Origin: an uncultured Collinsella sp.
Lineage (GTDB): Bacteria > Actinomycetota > Coriobacteriia > Coriobacteriales > Coriobacteriaceae
Length of the DNA stretch: 64,000 nt
Assembly (NCBI GenBank): GCA_900765115.1
Contig: CAAFQK010000109.1
Coordinates: forward strand, 1-64,000
Direction: 5' to 3'
This document shows positions 60,921-64,000 of this stretch, piece by piece. Under the pieces are notes generated by a model that was not told where the DNA came from, ran no database searches, and saw only the letters and a list, made by a program, of their open reading frames with translations. A program made the position numbers and the translations under genes. Within the stretch, counting starts at the first letter, position 1. Each line of letters starts with the position of its first letter.

Positions 60921-63233
60921 CTACGCCGACGCGCTGTCGCGAGCCGCCTGGCATGTAGGAGTCTGACGCAGCGTAAGCGGCTTGTCCCCCGCCTCGGCCG
61001 ACGTGGTCAGCGTATACGTGATCGTCGTCGTCTCGCCAGCATGCAGGTCAACGGTTCCTGAATAGCAGGGAGCTCCGTGCCAAGTGGCAGCGAACAGTCC
61101 AAACTGAGTCCCCTCGACGGTTAGATCGGTAATGCTGCCGCCTGTCGGCGCAAACAGTGATACATACAAGCGCTCATCGTCACGCGAGGTCCCAGGCGCA
61201 CTGGCCGCTACGTAGTCGGGCAGCTTACCTGCCTCCTCCTGCGTCATGATGTTCGTCAGGGTAACGGTGATGCGATACGAGCAAGCGCCGTCGCCGTTCT
61301 TCACGCCCTGACCAATCTGCGTATCGGCGTTCAGATACCAGTCGAGCTTGGAGAAGCTCAGGTTGTTAAAGTAGACACCAGCAACGGGATCTTCACTCGG
61401 GTCATCCGGATCGGGCAGTGAGGCGTCGATGTTCATCTCCTTGATAGCGTTCTGCTCGTCATCGTTTTTCATCCACGCGATCAGGCGGCCCTCTTCGGCA
61501 CCGCGCTCAACGGCGCTGACAAGGTTCGCGACATCGACGTCGCCGATACCGCCAAGGATCTTGTCAAAGGCAGCGCTGGCGACGGATGCAAAGATGCCGT
61601 CCGACTCCTCGACCGGATAGTTCCAGTACACATCATGCATAAGCACCTTCGCCGCGTTAGTACCGTCAACGACTGTACCGTCGGGCAGTGAAACATTACC
61701 CACGAGGCCCAACAGATACTGCAGGAATACCGGATCGATACCAATGACGCCATCGACGTCCTGACCATATTCAGACTTCCACAGCGCGGCGACACGCTGC
61801 GAATTACGGGGCCAGTCGGGCGAATAGGTGTTGCCCGAGATGTATAGGTTGCTGTGGTCACCAAACAGCGTCTCATCTTCTTCGTCGACGCTCTCAACCG
61901 CCTCGTCTTTGCTGCGCGCAATGCAGGGAACAAACTCGCCAATCGACATCTGGCCGTCGGTGACCGAAATCAGACCCTGCGAACCGCCAAAGCCGCCGCA
62001 GGCACGAATCTCGACGTTGTTCATGGCGTACATAAGGTAGTTGCGCGTCTGGCCGTTGGCGCCGAGCATCTGGGGAAGGACGGGGGCGACCTTCTCCGCC
62101 GCGTCAACCGCGCCGTTGAGGGTGGCAAAGCCGTCCTTGGCCTTATCGACCAGCTCGGTCACCTGGGAAATATGAGTATCGCCAATGCCCTGGACCTTCT
62201 CGTTGGCGCTCTTGAACACCTTCGAGCTGCTGGAAAGCGAATCGGCGACCGCCTGCAGCGCGGACACGTTAATCATGCCGTCCTGGAACAGCTTGCCGGG
62301 CGTAGCCTGCGAGAGGTTATCGGCCATGGGAACCAGCGCATTGCTCGAGACATCGGACAGGGCGTCAATCATGGTGCGGGCCGCATTGATATCGCTGCCA
62401 TACACCGGGATAAACGAAGCCGCCGCCCACAGCGGGCTCGAGGTCTCCGCCTTCATGCTGTTACAGAGCTCATCGATCTTCTTCGCGTCGTCAGGCAGCG
62501 TCGAAAAATCGCCCGACGTGACCTTGTCCTTAAGGCCACCGACGATCTCGACAGCCTCCTTCGCTTCGCTCTTTACGGTCTTTGCCGAGTTAAGCAGCAT
62601 AAAGCCGCTTGCGCCAAGCGCAACGAGAAGCACCGCGACTACAGCGGCAATAATGGCGCCGGTGTGACGCTTTTTGCGCTCGCCCTTGCGATGGCGATGA
62701 CGGACCAGACCGTCAGAGGTCGAACTCGACGAAGCGTCGCTACCGTAGTTCAAGCCAAAATCGTAATAATCTTCCTTGGAACCCGAGCCCGCAAACTCGG
62801 CACCGCTATCATCCAGGCGGGCAAACGTGCCAGTCTCGGAGGCGCCGGTGTAAATCGTGCCAAGGTTACCCGTAAGCCCCGCGCCACCGGCAGAGGGAGT
62901 ATTGTTGGCGGCCTTGTCGGCATTAACGTTACCGGCGGCATTCGCGGCGTTGGCAGCACCTGCGTTGTTCGCGGGTACCGAAGGAGCCCCGCTCGGCTGC
63001 GACGTGGAGGTTGCACCGCCCGCAAAGACATTCCCTCTTGCACGGCCGGTCTTTTTTGCCTTTTGAGACTGCTCGTACAGAGCGGTAAACATCGCCGTCT
63101 CGCCCGGGGACACGCGCTTACCGGAACCGCCCTGTCCAGCGCCGCCCGGCGTGCCGGCCTTACCAGCCCCGTTCGGACGCGGCGGAACTGCAGGGCGGCC
63201 GCTATCGCTGCCCTTAAAGTGATTACCAGCCAT
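60921..63233 (-). CDS. DUF4012 domain-containing membrane protein
   Basis: The 770-residue protein has a long low-complexity cytoplasmic N-terminus (Ala/Gly/Asn/Pro-rich, about residues 1-180), a basic stretch (VRHRHRKGERKKRHTG), one membrane helix (AIIAAVVAVLLVALGASGFM, about 195-217) and a large extracytoplasmic domain. The latter has YLMYAMNNVEIRACGGFGGS, SPDWPRNSQRVAALW and VDGVIGIDPVFLQYLLGLVG, the DUF4012 signature near LytR-CpsA-Psr-type cell-wall assembly genes of actinobacteria. Function is unknown. ATG at 63233 follows GAGGA; the longer ORF starts in the leader. Confidence 0.88.
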   Translation of the reverse strand: MAGNHFKGSDSGRPAVPPRPNGAGKAGTPGGAGQGGSGKRVSPGETAMFTALYEQSQKAKKTGRARGNVFAGGATSTSQPSGAPSVPANNAGAANAANAAGNVNADKAANNTPSAGGAGLTGNLGTIYTGASETGTFARLDDSGAEFAGSGSKEDYYDFGLNYGSDASSSSTSDGLVRHRHRKGERKKRHTGAIIAAVVAVLLVALGASGFMLLNSAKTVKSEAKEAVEIVGGLKDKVTSGDFSTLPDDAKKIDELCNSMKAETSSPLWAAASFIPVYGSDINAARTMIDALSDVSSNALVPMADNLSQATPGKLFQDGMINVSALQAVADSLSSSSKVFKSANEKVQGIGDTHISQVTELVDKAKDGFATLNGAVDAAEKVAPVLPQMLGANGQTRNYLMYAMNNVEIRACGGFGGSQGLISVTDGQMSIGEFVPCIARSKDEAVESVDEEDETLFGDHSNLYISGNTYSPDWPRNSQRVAALWKSEYGQDVDGVIGIDPVFLQYLLGLVGNVSLPDGTVVDGTNAAKVLMHDVYWNYPVEESDGIFASVASAAFDKILGGIGDVDVANLVSAVERGAEEGRLIAWMKNDDEQNAIKEMNIDASLPDPDDPSEDPVAGVYFNNLSFSKLDWYLNADTQIGQGVKNGDGACSYRITVTLTNIMTQEEAGKLPDYVAASAPGTSRDDERLYVSLFAPTGGSITDLTVEGTQFGLFAATWHGAPCYSGTVDLHAGETTTITYTLTTSAEAGDKPLTLRQTPTCQAARDSASA

Positions 63234-63382
63234 AAAGAAATCCTCGCAATTGAGTCGCAATGAAAAAGTCCATAACGTTGCTAGTTTATGGCATTTTGAG
63301 CATCGACAGCTAAACTCCAGACACGGACATCAATTGGCGAAAATGCGGCACAACACCTTTTCTGTCTTGGCGGCGGCGCTAG

Positions 63383-64000
63383 CTACACCGTAAGGTACAT
63401 CATCACGATGATCATGGCAAAGCCGATAAGGTCGGTCGGCAAAAACACCGTCCCCAGCATAACGGCGCTGGTGATGGTCGCCGAAACCGGCTCCACAGTT
63501 CCGATGAGGCTCGCGCGCACCGAGCCGATGTCCTTAACGCCCTGCATATAAAGCATGTAAGCAAAAAACGAGCCGATAACCACGAACACCGCGAGCGCCT
63601 CGATGCCGGCAGCGTCGAGCGCCGGCATATGCGCCCAGGGCTGCACGAAGACGCACGAGACCACGCCCGCCGTGAGCATTGCCGAGCCCGTGACGATGGG
63701 GCTACCGTATTCGGGCAGGATCTTGGCGGGAATCACCGCCATACACGCGGCGCTGACCGCACACATAAGACCTGCTGCCAGGCCAAGCGGCGAGATATTC
63801 AGGCTGGTGGGGTCGCCGCCGGTGGCGATTAAAAAGGTTCCACCCAGAGCTAGGCCAATGCCGATGACTTCGCGAGTACGCGGCATGCGGCGATCGATCA
63901 CGCAGGTGTAGCCCATGATGATAACGAGCTGCAGGCACTGGAGCACCGTCGCGGTTCCGGCGTTCGTCAGGCGCACGGCCGAAAGATAGCAAAACTGGTT
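63383..64000 (-). CDS. DMT-superfamily (EamA) transporter, 5' part outside the window
   Basis: The frame is open through the window edge, and the visible 205 residues cover the second EamA repeat: RLTNAGTATVLQCLQLVIIM, IGIGLALGGTFLIATGGDPT, LGLAAGLMCAVSAACMAVIP and SVRASLIGTVEPVSATITSA, with about six membrane helices. The end-of-repeat GTVEPV motif is typical of EamA exporters. The start and the first repeat lie beyond 64000. Confidence 0.88.
   Translation of the reverse strand, partial: NQFCYLSAVRLTNAGTATVLQCLQLVIIMGYTCVIDRRMPRTREVIGIGLALGGTFLIATGGDPTSLNISPLGLAAGLMCAVSAACMAVIPAKILPEYGSPIVTGSAMLTAGVVSCVFVQPWAHMPALDAAGIEALAVFVVIGSFFAYMLYMQGVKDIGSVRASLIGTVEPVSATITSAVMLGTVFLPTDLIGFAMIIVMMYLTV

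Overview
The window reads as a high-G+C actinobacterial chromosome of the class Coriobacteriia, most probably a Collinsella relative. This is inferred from GC-rich codon use, a monoderm-type Tad pilus cluster without a secretin, a T-box-controlled pheST operon, DUF4012 and CbiM-PDGLE proteins, and WecG/TagA plus LicD capsule genes. No 16S rRNA or other formal marker is present, so the genus is inference.

Region 1 (1-9.4 kb) is an accessory, scarred zone. It holds a small membrane ORF, an AIPR-type abortive-infection gene, a graveyard of broken transposase genes (IS66-, IS21-, IS256- and IS3-like), an unrecognised membrane-anchored helical-repeat protein, and an AT-rich unrecognised gene. That last gene is caught between two C-terminal ugd fragments and a nonsense-mutated Cap5G/FnlC-like epimerase, which look like leftovers of an earlier capsule type. 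Region 2 (9.4-26.6 kb) is one long minus-strand surface-polysaccharide operon. It starts with a specialised NusG (LoaP/RfaH-like) gene and continues with an initiating sugar-phosphate transferase, a WecG/TagA transferase, UDP-GlcNAc 2-epimerase, glycosyltransferases, LicD, three hexapeptide acyltransferases (two from a local duplication), Wzy, Wzx, a pyruvyl-transferase-like protein and an F420H2-dehydrogenase-beta-like protein. It ends with a HisC-like aminotransferase and a cytidylyltransferase/Gfo-Idh fusion. The last two genes plus LicD suggest synthesis and transfer of a CDP-activated substituent.

Region 3 (26.6-29.2 kb) holds a long non-coding stretch with palindromes, a complete IS110-family element with a structured 5' non-coding end, and tRNA-Phe with tandem terminators. 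Region 4 (29.3-39.6 kb) is a BrnT/BrnA-like toxin-antitoxin pair followed by a tightly overlapping Tad (Flp) pilus operon on the minus strand. Region 5 (39.8-43.3 kb) has rsgA, an XRE regulator/DUF2975 pair, and a divergent three-gene cassette: an exported CPAC thioredoxin, a secreted two-cysteine protein with a long hydrophobic helix, and a small membrane protein. The cassette resembles an undescribed bacteriocin-type system and is my best candidate for something new.

Region 6 (43.3-64 kb) is mostly housekeeping: a P2-type cation ATPase with an SD-sequestering leader hairpin, pyruvate kinase, an orphan nuclease-like gene behind nested inverted repeats, a zinc-dependent phospholipase-like protein, an ECF nickel/cobalt transporter with a NikR-like operator, pheT and pheS with a T-box, an M32 carboxypeptidase, glmM, a DUF4012 protein, and a DMT exporter cut by the window end. 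Several large imperfect inverted repeats lie in the intergenic gaps of this region.
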